Assembly (NCBI GenBank): GCA_041661965.1
Contig: JBAZTH010000001.1
Coordinates: 62,001 to 126,000, forward strand
Length of the DNA: 64,000 nt
DNA from: Candidatus Margulisiibacteriota bacterium
GTDB taxonomy: Bacteria > Margulisbacteria > WOR-1 > O2-12-FULL-45-9 > XYB2-FULL-48-7
Direction: 5' to 3'
This document shows positions 52,826 to 61,387 of the stretch, in pieces. Each line of letters begins with the position of its first letter. Within the stretch, counting starts at the first letter, position 1. Position numbers and translations under genes: made by a program. The notes below the pieces were generated by a model that was given only the letters and a program-made list of their open reading frames with translations, did not search any database and was not told the origin of the DNA.

Positions 52826-53443
52826 ATGACAGCTATTTTGACGTTATTTTATGTCGGGTTCGCCTATTTATTGGGAAGCCTTCCTTTCAGTCATTTTTTT
52901 CCTCATAAGATTAATGGGAAAGACGTCCGCAAAGAAGGTTCCGGCAATGTCGGAGCGACCAATGTTTTGGTGGTGGCCGGTCCGCTCCCCGCGATCTTTG
53001 CCTTACTTGGCGATATTGCCAAAGGTTACCTGGCGATTGCTCTGGCCCGCTATCTCGGTTTGCCGGATTGGGGGATCGCGCTGGCCGGGTTAGCGGCGAT
53101 TGCCGGACATGATTTTTCCGTTTTCTTAAAGTTTGAGGGAGGGAAAGGGGTGGCGACGACCGGCGGGATCCTGCTGGCGCTCGATCCCTTCTTTGCTCTG
53201 GTGATCTTTTGTTTCTGGCTGTTCAGTTTTCTGGTCGTCCGTTATTTTATTCCGGCAACCGTTTTGATCCTTTGCCTGTTGCCCCTCATTATGTGGTTCG
53301 GCTCCTGGAGCTGGGAATACATTGTTTTCGGGTTTGGCGCGGCCCTGCTGGCGGTCTATGCTCATCGCTTCGATCTCCAGCGGTATTTTGACGGGAAAGA
53401 ACCGACAATCGGCGAAGCGTTGAAAAAGTTACGGAAAAAATGA
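52826..53443 (+). CDS. plsY: Glycerol-3-phosphate acyltransferase PlsY (205 aa)
   Basis: Inner-membrane enzyme that acylates glycerol-3-phosphate from acyl-phosphate, starting phospholipid synthesis. Motif 1 is EGSGNVGATNVLVVAG, motif 2 is GHDFSVFLKFEGGKGVATTGG, and the third motif region is near the end (AHRFDLQRYFDGKEPTIG). Five or so membrane segments are visible. It is probably co-transcribed with lysC. The tRNA-Pro locus starts 18 bp after its stop. Confidence 0.94.
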   Translation: MTAILTLFYVGFAYLLGSLPFSHFFPHKINGKDVRKEGSGNVGATNVLVVAGPLPAIFALLGDIAKGYLAIALARYLGLPDWGIALAGLAAIAGHDFSVFLKFEGGKGVATTGGILLALDPFFALVIFCFWLFSFLVVRYFIPATVLILCLLPLIMWFGSWSWEYIVFGFGAALLAVYAHRFDLQRYFDGKEPTIGEALKKLRKK

Positions 53444-53460
53444 TAGAATGAGCAGTTGCC

Positions 53461-53527
53461 ATCGGGGCGTAGCTTAGTCCCGATCGGACCTGTCTACCGC
53501 GGTAGGCAGGTCGAGGCTCAAATGGGG
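53461..53527 (+). pseudogene. Broken tRNA-Pro copy upstream of GIY-YIG cassette
   Basis: The first 17 bases (53461-53477) are identical to the start of the intact tRNA-Pro at 53791-53807. The anticodon arm is replaced by palindromic sequence. Then a degenerate T-arm (AGGTCGAGGCTCAAATGGGG, compare AGGTCGGAGGTTCAAATCC in the real gene) follows. It cannot form the 3' acceptor strand. Confidence 0.72.
53487..53512. repeat. 26-bp palindrome of the CCTGCC/GGCAGG type
   Basis: GACCTGTCTACC-GC-GGTAGGCAGGTC, fully paired with one T-G wobble. It sits where the anticodon arm of the broken tRNA should be. Related palindromes occur at 59737 and 63603. Confidence 0.6.
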
Positions 53528-53538
53528 TATGGGTGGGG

Positions 53539-53792
53539 ATGACAGTGGAGAGTGTTTATTACGTTTATATTTTAAGAAGTTTGAAAAATAATCGATATTA
53601 TATTGGTTATACGACAAATCTTCTTAATAGATTAACAGAGCATAATACCGGAGAAACCAAAGGGAATAGGTATTTTAGGCCGTTCGAATTGGTTTATCAA
53701 GAAGAGTATAAGACCTTAACTGAAGCGCGGGATCGAGAATCCTTTCTTAAAGAGCAAAAGAGTCGTAAGTTTCTGGAAAGTTTGTTTATTAT

Positions 53793-53802
<10 letters not shown>
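53539..53802 (+). CDS. Small single-domain GIY-YIG endonuclease (87 aa)
   Basis: GIY-YIG nuclease of the UvrC-N-terminal/URI type: YYVYILRSLKNNRYYIGYTTNLLNRLTEHNTG contains the YxY...YIG pair and the catalytic Arg (LNRLTEH), and LTEARDRESFLKEQKSRKF holds the Glu metal ligand. ATG 53539 is tentative; a GTG at 53533 is also in frame and no good ribosome site is visible. Base use is AT-richer than its neighbours, a hint of transfer. The stop codon TAG lies inside the first bases of tRNA-Pro, and a 17-bp copy of that tRNA start lies 330 bp upstream, so the gene sits in a unit bounded by tRNA direct repeats. Mobility is inferred. Confidence 0.85.
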
Positions 53803-54050
<248 letters not shown>

Positions 54051-54074
54051 TTTTTGGTTCCCGCCTCAATTACG

Positions 54075-54106
54075 TTGAAATTAACTTCTTCATTGACCGA
54101 CAATAT
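54075..54106 (+). promoter_or_regulatory. sigma-28-like promoter, site 8
   Basis: TTGAAATT, 15 nt, CGACAATAT. It precedes the ROK-like gene. The leader is about 22 nt with GGGAAGAA. Confidence 0.57.
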
Positions 54107-54134
54107 TTTATGCTTGCGGGAAGAAAACGATACT

Positions 54135-55595
54135 ATGACAACCATTAAACAAACAGCCAGGCCATCCCAATTGGCGTCAAGAATAGCGAGGTTCCAGTTC
54201 AGGAGTATTAATGGTTGGCGTCGAACGGTCAGAAGGATATCTGAAGGGTTGGAACGACAAAATTTGCCAAGGGTGGAGGTCAAGCTGGCCTTCGATCAAG
54301 GCGACGGACGATCTGCTATCGAACAATTCTTTATCCCTGGCCAGGCGGACGAAGCGATGCTGAAGGAATATGCCAGATATATTGCGGTTATTACCAACAA
54401 CAGGTTGGTAACTTCGGGCTGCAAGAATTACGAGATTGAGCCGCCAGCTCTGGCTGAACTAGTAAAACAAGTTTTTAGCTACAATATCAATTCCTACCTG
54501 AATTATCAGGGGCAGACCAATGGGCGGGTTTCCGTTGGGGACATGCTGCGGCGATATCATAATTACCAGCCTTCTTTAATGCCTGATCGTGCGCTTGAAC
54601 CCAGACTGGGTCGCGAACCAGCGCATATCCTGACCCTGAATGTCGGCCAAACCAGGTTTCGGGCCGGCATTGTCCGACTAGCCGAGGGGCAATTGCCGGA
54701 AATAGTCAGTCCCTTGATCGATGAACCAACCTACCTCGCTTACAACCTGCCGGGAGGAGGCAATGTTTCCGCCCCGTTGTCTCAGATGGTTTGGAGCGCG
54801 AAATATCTGGCTGACCAATTTCCTGGCCGGGTTGACGGAGTGGGGGTCAGTGTTGCCGCGCGGACAAAGGCGCATCAATTCATTAACATTCCCTTGGGTG
54901 TTGTCCGTGATTTTGATGAAGTCGAAATGATGCTGTGGGGAATGATGCCAAACGTTTTGTCTTCGATGTTCGGCGCAGTGCCAAGCGTGATAGAAAACGA
55001 TGGCGCGGCCCAAGCGACATTTTATGCCCGGGCCTTACTGAAGGCGGGAAGTCTTTTGCTCCTGCGCTTTGGAACAACGCTTTGCGCTTCAGTGACCGAC
55101 GGCCAGGGCTGGCCAGTCGAAGGTTTTAATGAGCTTAATAAGGTGATTATTGACCCGGGCGATAGCTCCGGTGACCCTTATTACTGGGGAAGGGCGGGCA
55201 AATATCTTTCTTTTTCCGGGATAATTTATATCGCTAAGGCACTTGGCGTCGAGCGAATGTTTCCGGAGCTGGCCGACAAAGACATGCCCAAACGCCTGCC
55301 GGCATGGCTTGGCCAGGGGGATGAATCACAAAAAGGAATTGCCCGGCAAGTCTACGCCAGGATAGGAGCATACGCGGCTCAATACGTCAGAGAGCTGAGA
55401 GAGAACGATTATTCAATCAATAACGTTGCCTTAGTCGGTTCCCATATTAGTGGCCCGCCGGCGGAGATTGTTGCCGAACGGATCAACCATGATTTAAAAG
55501 GCAAGGCCGCTGTTTCTGTCCTGACCCCGGACAGAAAATACGCGGAGAGCGGCGCTAATTTTGGCCTAGCCCTGATAGCCGGTCGCCTGATTTAA
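54135..55595 (+). CDS. ROK-like ASKHA-fold protein with long N-terminal extension (486 aa)
   Basis: Residues ~185-486 resemble ROK sugar kinases: ILTLNVGQTRFRAGIV in the phosphate-1 position, GVGVSVAARTK, VIENDGAAQATFYARA (the Asn-Asp catalytic pair) and LLLLRFGTTLCASVTDG in the phosphate-2 position. The ROK zinc-binding cysteines and the EGGH pair seen in the 50559 kinase are absent, and DIGGT is changed to NVGQT. About 185 N-terminal residues are of unknown type. It may be a divergent sugar kinase or a sugar-sensing relative. ATG 54135 is chosen because promoter site 8 covers the frame upstream. Confidence 0.6.
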   Translation: MTTIKQTARPSQLASRIARFQFRSINGWRRTVRRISEGLERQNLPRVEVKLAFDQGDGRSAIEQFFIPGQADEAMLKEYARYIAVITNNRLVTSGCKNYEIEPPALAELVKQVFSYNINSYLNYQGQTNGRVSVGDMLRRYHNYQPSLMPDRALEPRLGREPAHILTLNVGQTRFRAGIVRLAEGQLPEIVSPLIDEPTYLAYNLPGGGNVSAPLSQMVWSAKYLADQFPGRVDGVGVSVAARTKAHQFINIPLGVVRDFDEVEMMLWGMMPNVLSSMFGAVPSVIENDGAAQATFYARALLKAGSLLLLRFGTTLCASVTDGQGWPVEGFNELNKVIIDPGDSSGDPYYWGRAGKYLSFSGIIYIAKALGVERMFPELADKDMPKRLPAWLGQGDESQKGIARQVYARIGAYAAQYVRELRENDYSINNVALVGSHISGPPAEIVAERINHDLKGKAAVSVLTPDRKYAESGANFGLALIAGRLI

Positions 55596-55699
55596 GCTTG
55601 CTGAAACAGTAGCGTTTTTAGAATATTTAAGGTATTATTAAATCAACAATTTGAAGTCTGCCCAATTTAGTTCCAGATTCTGGTAAAAAGTTGATTTTT

Positions 55700-56338
55700 A
55701 TGAGAAAAACGGCTCTTTTCCTAGCCGCATTTGTTATCCTCATAGTTAGTGGTACTGTCGTATTTGCCGAGACCTCAATTTGTCAAAAATTCCCAGCCGC
55801 TAAAGTTACCGGCCAAGGCCCTATCCCTTATAATTGCCGCTTGATCGATGGCCATATCTTGGCCGGCGGTCATCCCTTGAACCCCAGGAAATTTGAAAAT
55901 ACCGATCAACAAGTCGCGGCGATTTTTAAGTTTTTAAAAGAAGAAGGGGTAGAAAATATCATCGACTTGGAAAATTCCAGCGCGGTCCAAAAAAGATACG
56001 CCCGACTGTTGGAACAAGCGGGGCTGACGCGTCTCCATGTTCCAATGAACAACGCTAAAGTCCCAACCGCGGCGGAATGGGCGAAGATCAAAGAATTGAT
56101 GAAGCAACCGGTCTACATCCATTGCCGTTGGGGAGCGGATCGGACCGGAGCGGTTATTGCCCGCTATTTGATCGAAGAGGCCGGCTACTCGACGGTGGAA
56201 GCCTGGCAGGCGGTGGTTAATGGCGGCAGTCATGCCGGACTGCTTGGTGGTTTGAAAAATAAACCGGATTACCGTAATTTAATTCTATTTATCTCGCCCA
56301 AGGCGGCCGATTACCAGGAATTTAAAGCGTATTTCTAG
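55700..56338 (+). CDS. Exported cysteine-based (dual-specificity type) phosphatase (212 aa)
   Basis: A signal peptide (ALFLAAFVILIVSGTVVFA) ends near residue 23. The catalytic P-loop is VYIHCRWGADRTGAVIARYL, matching H-C-x5-R-T of tyrosine/dual-specificity phosphatases, near residue 138. A general-acid region lies upstream (LHVPMNNAKVPTAAEW), although the Asp typical of the family is not obvious. The protein should act in the periplasm; similar exported enzymes dephosphorylate inositol phosphates or phosphoproteins, but the substrate is unknown. ATG 55700 starts the signal peptide. Convergent with marC, overlapping by 4 bp. Confidence 0.8.
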   Translation: MRKTALFLAAFVILIVSGTVVFAETSICQKFPAAKVTGQGPIPYNCRLIDGHILAGGHPLNPRKFENTDQQVAAIFKFLKEEGVENIIDLENSSAVQKRYARLLEQAGLTRLHVPMNNAKVPTAAEWAKIKELMKQPVYIHCRWGADRTGAVIARYLIEEAGYSTVEAWQAVVNGGSHAGLLGGLKNKPDYRNLILFISPKAADYQEFKAYF

Positions 56339-56925
56339 TGAAGCCTGAAGACCCCGAACAACCCTTCGCGGATGAACTGGATGGCGATCGCGGCGATCAG
56401 GATGGCGGAGATTTTTGCCAGGATCAGTGAGCCGTTCTTTCCCAGGAAGCGGTAAATGTCGTCGGCGAAATGCAAGACCAGCCAGATCAGGAAAAAACAG
56501 GCGCCAATCGCGCTTAAAGTTATGGCGTAGCCGTACGTCTGCAGCATGACCAGCGAAGCGGTGATCGCCCCTGGTCCGACCAGCAGGGGGCAGCCGAGCG
56601 GCACGACCCCCACGTCTTCCTTATGTTCGAAGTTTACCCTCCCACGCAGCATTATTTCAATGGCGATCCAGAAGAGGAGAATTCCGCCCGCAATTCTGAA
56701 GTCATCCAGGGTGATGCCGAACAGGTCAAAGACCGCTTTCCCGGCCAGCATAAAAGCGATCAGGGTGATAAAACCGGTCATGATTGAGGTGGCAAAGATC
56801 GAGCGCTTTTCTTTTAGGCTAAGCCCTTCGGTCAACCCCATAAAGAAGGGGAGATTCCCCGGCGAATCGGTGATGATAAAGAGGGCGATCAGCGATTTTA
56901 AAAATGGAAAAAGAAAAAGCTCCAT
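56335..56925 (-). CDS. marC: MarC-family membrane protein (196 aa)
   Basis: Six hydrophobic helices with family motifs: LIALFIITDSPGNLPFFMGL near the start (usual DPxGxxP), FRIAGGILLFWIAIEIM, and PLGCPLLVGPGAITASLVM, the most conserved MarC segment. The biochemical role of MarC proteins is not settled; a multidrug role was proposed and later questioned. It starts 3 nt after the ftsZ stop, so it is the last gene of the ddl-ftsQ-ftsZ transcript. Confidence 0.9.
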   Translation of the reverse strand: MELFLFPFLKSLIALFIITDSPGNLPFFMGLTEGLSLKEKRSIFATSIMTGFITLIAFMLAGKAVFDLFGITLDDFRIAGGILLFWIAIEIMLRGRVNFEHKEDVGVVPLGCPLLVGPGAITASLVMLQTYGYAITLSAIGACFFLIWLVLHFADDIYRFLGKNGSLILAKISAILIAAIAIQFIREGLFGVFRLH

Positions 56926-56928
56926 AAT

Positions 56929-57990
56929 TTAGCGCATGAAAGGGGGCAATTCAATGTCGTCCTTATGGCTGTCGGCCGATGGTTTCGCCAGTTGGGCCGT
57001 CTGGGTCGTCCGCGGCCTAATGAACGACATGCTTTCTTTTTCCCGGTTCTGGACCGATTTGAAGCCGGTGGCGATGACGGTTACGATGACCTCCCCTTGG
57101 AGTTTCTCGTCAATTGTGGCGCCGAAAATGATGTTGGCGTCTGGATCGCCGGCGTTATAAATAACTTCGGCCGCTTCGTTGACCTCGTAAAGGGTCAGGT
57201 CGGACCCGCCGGTGACGTTGAAAATAATTCCCTTGGCGCCGGTGATCGTTTCTTCCAGCAGTGGGGAGGCGATCGCTTTTTCAGCCGCTTCAACGGCCCG
57301 GTTCTCGCCGGTCCCATTGCCGATCCCCATCATGGCCGAACCCGCCTCGAACATGATCGTCCGGACGTCGGCGAAGTCGAGGTTAATGAGGCCGGGGACG
57401 GTAATCAGGTCGGAAATACCCTTGACCCCTTGGCGGAGGACATCGTCGGCGACTTTGAAGGCTTCGATGATCGAGACTTTTTTCTCCACTACCTGGAGGA
57501 GTTTGTCGTTGGGAATAACGATCAGGGCGTCAACTTTTTCCTTGAGCAGGGAGATTCCAGATTCGGCCTGGGAATTGCGAACAGGCCCTTCGAAACGGAA
57601 AGGCCGGGTCACGACCCCGATGGTCAAACAGCCAAGTTCTTTGGCGACTTCGGCGATGATTGGAGAGGCTCCGGTCCCTGTCCCGCCACCCATTCCGGCG
57701 CTTAAGAAGACCATGTCCGCTCCCTGCAGGGCAAGCTTGACGTCGTCGCGGCTTTCTTCGGCCGCTTTTTGTCCGATCTCGGGATTGGCGCCGGCACCCA
57801 AACCGCGGGTCAGTTTCGCGCCCAGCTGAAGTTTGTGGTCGGCGAGGGAGACGCTAAGAGCTTGCAGATCGGTGTTGGCGGCCCAGAATTCGACTCCGAC
57901 CACGCCGCTGCTGATCATCCGGTTAACGGCATTGGTCCCGCCACCTCCGACCCCAAAGACTTTGATCGTCGCAAAACCTTGGCCACCCAT
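56929..57990 (-). CDS. ftsZ: Cell-division GTPase FtsZ (353 aa)
   Basis: Polymerises into the division ring. GTP-binding motifs: VFGVGGGGTNAVNRMI at residue ~10, FWAANTDLQAL, the tubulin signature SAGMGGGTGTGASPIIAEV near 100, and the T7 loop GLINLDFADVRTIM near 205. A short linker (~315-340) ends in the conserved tail DDIELPPFMR, which docks FtsA/ZipA-type partners. Length is slightly below average because the linker is short. AAGGAG precedes the ATG. Confidence 0.97.
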   Translation of the reverse strand: MGGQGFATIKVFGVGGGGTNAVNRMISSGVVGVEFWAANTDLQALSVSLADHKLQLGAKLTRGLGAGANPEIGQKAAEESRDDVKLALQGADMVFLSAGMGGGTGTGASPIIAEVAKELGCLTIGVVTRPFRFEGPVRNSQAESGISLLKEKVDALIVIPNDKLLQVVEKKVSIIEAFKVADDVLRQGVKGISDLITVPGLINLDFADVRTIMFEAGSAMMGIGNGTGENRAVEAAEKAIASPLLEETITGAKGIIFNVTGGSDLTLYEVNEAAEVIYNAGDPDANIIFGATIDEKLQGEVIVTVIATGFKSVQNREKESMSFIRPRTTQTAQLAKPSADSHKDDIELPPFMR

Positions 57991-58023
57991 TTTGATAATC
58001 TCCTTGTCAGGGAATGTGGTGCA

Positions 58024-58032
58024 ATTTTAACA
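58024..58032 (-). promoter_or_regulatory. Extended -10 promoter of ftsZ
   Basis: Minus strand TGTTAAAAT in the gap between ftsQ and ftsZ. It gives a leader of about 27 nt with AAGGAG, so ftsZ can be expressed apart from ddl-ftsQ. Confidence 0.45.
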
Positions 58033-58063
58033 CAAGGCGCTAAAATTGCAACGGGAGCACTTA

Positions 58064-58813
58064 TTATTTGAACTTGATGACCGGTGTTTCCGGGAAGCGA
58101 ACGTCAATGTACTCAACTTCATTCCAGCGGCCGGTGATCCGGGGGAGAAGCCGTTTGACGACGGCGATCTTGGTCTTGATCCGTTCGTCCTGGCCGAGAT
58201 CGATCCGCAGGACGTCGTCGAGCATGATGTTGATCCGCCGATAACTGCCGATCGATAGGTTGATCCGGCGCGAGCCGAGCAGTTGTGATAGTTCCACGAC
58301 AGTTTCGTTGATTAGGAGCGCCAGCTTAGGTGAGATCTGGGCATTGGAGATCAGTTCATTCGTCCCCAGGCCGGAGATAACCGGCAGGTCGGTAATGTTA
58401 TCAAGATGGAGATTGAGCGCCGGAACGTTATTGAGGATAAAGCCGTCCCGGTCGACGATCGTAAAGCGGTTGTTAATGACCAGGATCGCGATCGGTTGCC
58501 GTTCTTCCACCACGATCAAGACGGTGGCTGGCGGCAGACGACGGATCCGGTGCTTTTTAATGACGCCGATTCGGTCGAGTTTTTTGTGGGCGGGCCGGAA
58601 GCTGGTGAAAAAAAGGTTTTGGCCGAGGGGGAGACCGCTGTACTCGCGGAGCTCCTGCGGGCTGAGCATTTTTGTCCCTTCGACGGCGATCTCCTGGATG
58701 TTCCAGATCGAAAGGGAAAGAAAATAGTAACCAATGCCGGCCAGCACGGCGATGGAAAACAGCATCACTACTAACCGGAAACGATTTCGCTTTTTCTTAG
58801 AACGCGCTTTCAA
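58064..58813 (-). CDS. ftsQ: Cell-division protein FtsQ/DivIB (249 aa)
   Basis: Basic cytoplasmic head (KARSKKKRNRF), one membrane helix (LVVMLFSIAVLAGIGYYFL), then a POTRA domain (WNIQEIAVEGTKMLSPQELREYSGL) and the FtsQ beta domain (RIRRLPPATVLIVVEERQPIAIL, FTIVDRDGFIL). It bridges early and late division proteins in the envelope. The 5' end overlaps ddl by 17 bp, as in classical dcw clusters. Confidence 0.92.
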   Translation of the reverse strand: MKARSKKKRNRFRLVVMLFSIAVLAGIGYYFLSLSIWNIQEIAVEGTKMLSPQELREYSGLPLGQNLFFTSFRPAHKKLDRIGVIKKHRIRRLPPATVLIVVEERQPIAILVINNRFTIVDRDGFILNNVPALNLHLDNITDLPVISGLGTNELISNAQISPKLALLINETVVELSQLLGSRRINLSIGSYRRINIMLDDVLRIDLGQDERIKTKIAVVKRLLPRITGRWNEVEYIDVRFPETPVIKFK

Positions 58814-59732
58814 GGATTTTAACTACCAGCTGGTCAAAAGAGATGCCGGCATTCGCCGCCTCCGCCGGCAGATCGGAATGCTCGGTCATTCCGGGGAGGG
58901 AATTGACCTCGGTGACATAGGGGATATGGTCGTGCGAAACGATCATGTCGACCCGGGAGACGCCGTAACAACCGAGCGCTTGATGGGCGGCCAGGGCGAG
59001 AGCTTGCGCCCGTTTATAGAGCGGAGCGGGGAGCCGGGCCGGGATAATAAACTCGGTCATGCCGGTCGTATATTTGGCCGCGAAATCATAGAACTCGTTT
59101 TTGGGGACCAATTCCAGGATCGGCAGGGCCTGAAGGTCGGTTCCGGTCCCGATCACGCCGATGGTGATCTCTTTCCCTTTAATAAACTCTTCAACGAAGA
59201 GTTCTTTGTATTCTTTAAGCCCTTTTTCCAGGACGCTTTCCAGCTTTTCGCCGGACTTGAGGATCGAGACCCCAAAGCTTGAGCCCTCCGAAGTTGGTTT
59301 CACGACCAGTGGAAAGGGGAAGATCCGGCGGATCTTGTCGGCTTCGGCCTGGAGTTCGGCGTTCCGGTCGATCGGCAGGTAGCGCGGGGTCGGGATGTTG
59401 GCGGCGTCAAAGATCCGTTTGGCGGCCAATTTGTTCATGGCCAAGGCCGAAGCGAGCACTTTTGATCCGGTATAAGGGATCCCGGCAACTTCCAGCAGCC
59501 CTTGGACCGCGCCGTCTTCGCCGTATTGGCCGTGCAAGATGATATAAACCAGGTCGATCTTCTTTTTCTTGAGGTCGGCGATTAAATTGTCGGTCAGATC
59601 AATTTTGATAACGTTGAACCCTTGGCTTTTCAGCGATTCATAGACCCGTTTGCCGGAGCGGAGCGAGACTTCCCGTTCGCGGGAACGCCCGCCGCAGAGG
59701 ACAGCGATCTTCTTTTTCTTGAGGTTTTTCAT
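58797..59732 (-). CDS. ddl: D-alanine-D-alanine ligase (311 aa)
   Basis: Joins two D-Ala with ATP for peptidoglycan precursors. ATP-grasp motifs: IAVLCGGRSREREVSLRSGKRVY, HGQYGEDGAVQGLLEVAGIPYTGS, FPLVVKPTSEGSSFGVSI, LFVEEFIKGKEITIGVIG and the end of the grasp fold with YVTEVNSLPGMTEHSDLP. ATG 59732 begins the conserved start; an in-frame GTG at 59771 would add the translation of a palindrome and is less likely. The palindrome sits in the leader, next to the ribosome site. First gene of the ddl-ftsQ-ftsZ-marC unit. Confidence 0.95.
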   Translation of the reverse strand: MKNLKKKKIAVLCGGRSREREVSLRSGKRVYESLKSQGFNVIKIDLTDNLIADLKKKKIDLVYIILHGQYGEDGAVQGLLEVAGIPYTGSKVLASALAMNKLAAKRIFDAANIPTPRYLPIDRNAELQAEADKIRRIFPFPLVVKPTSEGSSFGVSILKSGEKLESVLEKGLKEYKELFVEEFIKGKEITIGVIGTGTDLQALPILELVPKNEFYDFAAKYTTGMTEFIIPARLPAPLYKRAQALALAAHQALGCYGVSRVDMIVSHDHIPYVTEVNSLPGMTEHSDLPAEAANAGISFDQLVVKILESAF

Positions 59733-59736
59733 AAGA

Positions 59737-59753
59737 CCTGCCTTCCGGGCAGG
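59737..59753. repeat. CCTGCC/GGCAGG palindrome in the ddl leader
   Basis: CCTGCC, 5-nt loop, GGCAGG. On the minus strand it ends 4 nt before the ddl start, so the hairpin could mask the ribosome site. Related to the palindromes at 53487 and 63603. Confidence 0.5.
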
Positions 59754-59795
59754 CAAGATTGATTTTATCACCGAAAAAAAGCTTAATCAATAAAG

Positions 59796-59888
59796 ATGGT
59801 TTACAAAATAACCTTAATACCAGGCGACGAGATTGTTCCAAAAGATTGGTTATTCCGGAAGTCTTTTGTAGGCCGGGTTTGCTTTTAA
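59796..59888 (+). pseudogene. Fragment of an isocitrate dehydrogenase gene start
   Basis: The first 15 codons (59796-59840) match the start of icd at 61388 with six base differences, three of them silent: both encode MVYKITLIPGD. Similarity then ends abruptly and the frame stops at 59888. It lies on the same strand as icd, on the far side of the 59850 gene. Confidence 0.75.
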
Positions 59889-61316
59889 TAATGATTCGGT
59901 CGCCTTTGAAAATATTACGCCACGAATAATGGCTGGAATCAAATCTAATGGCACGCTTAAGATCGTGTTGCCATCGCCTAACATTGTGATTTGATTGTTT
60001 ATTTTCAGATCGCCAATTACACGTACTTGAGTCGGCAGCCCCACTCTATCAAATGTGATTTTAATTGTGTTGGGAGGTATCTTCAAGTCCGCTTGTCTGG
60101 CAAGCGACTGGGCGATGATTCGAAGGCTTATTGTGGTTGTTATCGGTCGATGATGGGGTGGAAGGGTCAGCCTCACTTTAACGGGCTGATCCGGGAGGGA
60201 CTTGGCAAAATCAGGAATTAAGGCAAATATTTCCGCCATTGGGATTATTAGTTCTTTAATAACGATGCCTTGGGTTTGCCCCCGGTCGTGATCTGTGCAA
60301 AGTAAAGGGACAAGCAATTCTTGGCCCGGAAGCAGTCGCTGCCAATTTATTAATTTGCCGGCTGGATCGTAACAAACGGTTTCTCCTGGCCCTAAGGCGA
60401 CCCCTTCTTCATTAATAGGTTGAGCCAAGAGAAGAGTTCCCAATTTAGGAGCCCCATTATTCCAAATTCCAATAGAGTGCCCGCTTCTAAATGAAACGCG
60501 CTGGTTGTTTATAAGAAAAGCAGTGTCCCGCGCTAATGTCCCGAGATAGTCGGAAGACGTTACCGTTAAATATGTTCCGTCTTTAAAAAGTACGCTCTGA
60601 TTGCCAATTAAAAGTTCTGTGTCCCGAGCTAATCTCCCGAAAAAACGAGAATTATTATCAGCGCTACTAACGGCTACTCGTAAATATGTTCCGCCCTTAA
60701 AAAGCACGCTCTGATCGTCGATTAAAAGTTCTGTGTCGCGAACTAATGTCCCGAGAAAGCTAGAATCACTAAAAGTGAATTCTGTCCCTCTTTTAAAAGC
60801 TACTTGGTGGTTGTTTAATATGAATTCCGTATCCTCAGGCAAGGTGTATCCGCCTGAAATTCCGTTATTGATGTGCCATGTCACGTTAACCCCGGCTTTT
60901 ATAGTAAAAGTATTGCCGACGATCGTCAACGACAGGTCCTGGCCCAAGGTCCCTTGAATAAGCTCGCCATCGGCAATCCCTATTTCAGTCCCGTGCTTAA
61001 AGGTTACGCTCCTATTATTGTTGATAATTGTAACATCTTGGACCAATCTTCCCTTTAGGAAATTATCATTTCCAGCATTAGTGATAATCCCGTCTTGAAA
61101 GAAGTCCCCTGGCCGCTCCCTCATTTGCCGAAAAACCTGCGACAGCGAACCGGATAAAACGACGCCGCTGCCCGAGACAAATGTCTTTAGTTGATAATCT
61201 GGCCTGGAGATAGTTGAGGGGGAACAGCTTGCCGCCGCTAAAGCAATTGAGACTGGAGCCGCGTACCGTCTAAAAAATGAGCCGAATGAAGCGATTCTTT
61301 TTATTTGCATGGACAT
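59850..61316 (-). CDS. Exported beta-repeat protein of unknown function (488 aa)
   Basis: Not recognised. A signal-type start (APVSIALAAASCSPS) has a possible but weak lipobox, so a lipoprotein is likely. Residues ~80-330 contain at least six copies of a ~35-residue unit of the form G-x-L-x2-D-T-x-L-L-I-x-x-Q-S-V-x-F-K-x-G-T-x-L, for example LGTLVRDTELLIDDQSVLF and FGRLARDTELLIGNQSVLF. This suggests a stacked beta-hairpin stalk. The C-terminal ~150 residues differ. The ATG at 61316 is favoured because GGAG lies 8 nt before it; 61322 is too close. Promoter site 9 drives it. The gene seems to sit inside a duplicated icd start. Confidence 0.6.
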   Translation of the reverse strand: MSMQIKRIASFGSFFRRYAAPVSIALAAASCSPSTISRPDYQLKTFVSGSGVVLSGSLSQVFRQMRERPGDFFQDGIITNAGNDNFLKGRLVQDVTIINNNRSVTFKHGTEIGIADGELIQGTLGQDLSLTIVGNTFTIKAGVNVTWHINNGISGGYTLPEDTEFILNNHQVAFKRGTEFTFSDSSFLGTLVRDTELLIDDQSVLFKGGTYLRVAVSSADNNSRFFGRLARDTELLIGNQSVLFKDGTYLTVTSSDYLGTLARDTAFLINNQRVSFRSGHSIGIWNNGAPKLGTLLLAQPINEEGVALGPGETVCYDPAGKLINWQRLLPGQELLVPLLCTDHDRGQTQGIVIKELIIPMAEIFALIPDFAKSLPDQPVKVRLTLPPHHRPITTTISLRIIAQSLARQADLKIPPNTIKITFDRVGLPTQVRVIGDLKINNQITMLGDGNTILSVPLDLIPAIIRGVIFSKATESLLKANPAYKRLPE

Positions 61317-61348
61317 TATCATGTCTCCTTTACCGCCAAGCTACGTTT

Positions 61349-61357
61349 TGCTATAAT
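61349..61357 (+). promoter_or_regulatory. Extended -10 promoter of icd
   Basis: TGCTATAAT, with a leader of about 25 nt holding AAGGAG. It overlaps promoter site 9 on the other strand by two bases, so the two promoters compete for space. Confidence 0.6.
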
Positions 61358-61387
61358 ATTATCGATAAAAGGAGCAAGTAATTTCAC
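61356..61387 (-). promoter_or_regulatory. sigma-28-like promoter, site 9
   Basis: Minus strand GTGAAATT, 15 nt, CGATAATAT. The -35 box touches the ATG of icd, and the leader of the 59850 gene is about 30 nt with AAAGGAG. Confidence 0.57.
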
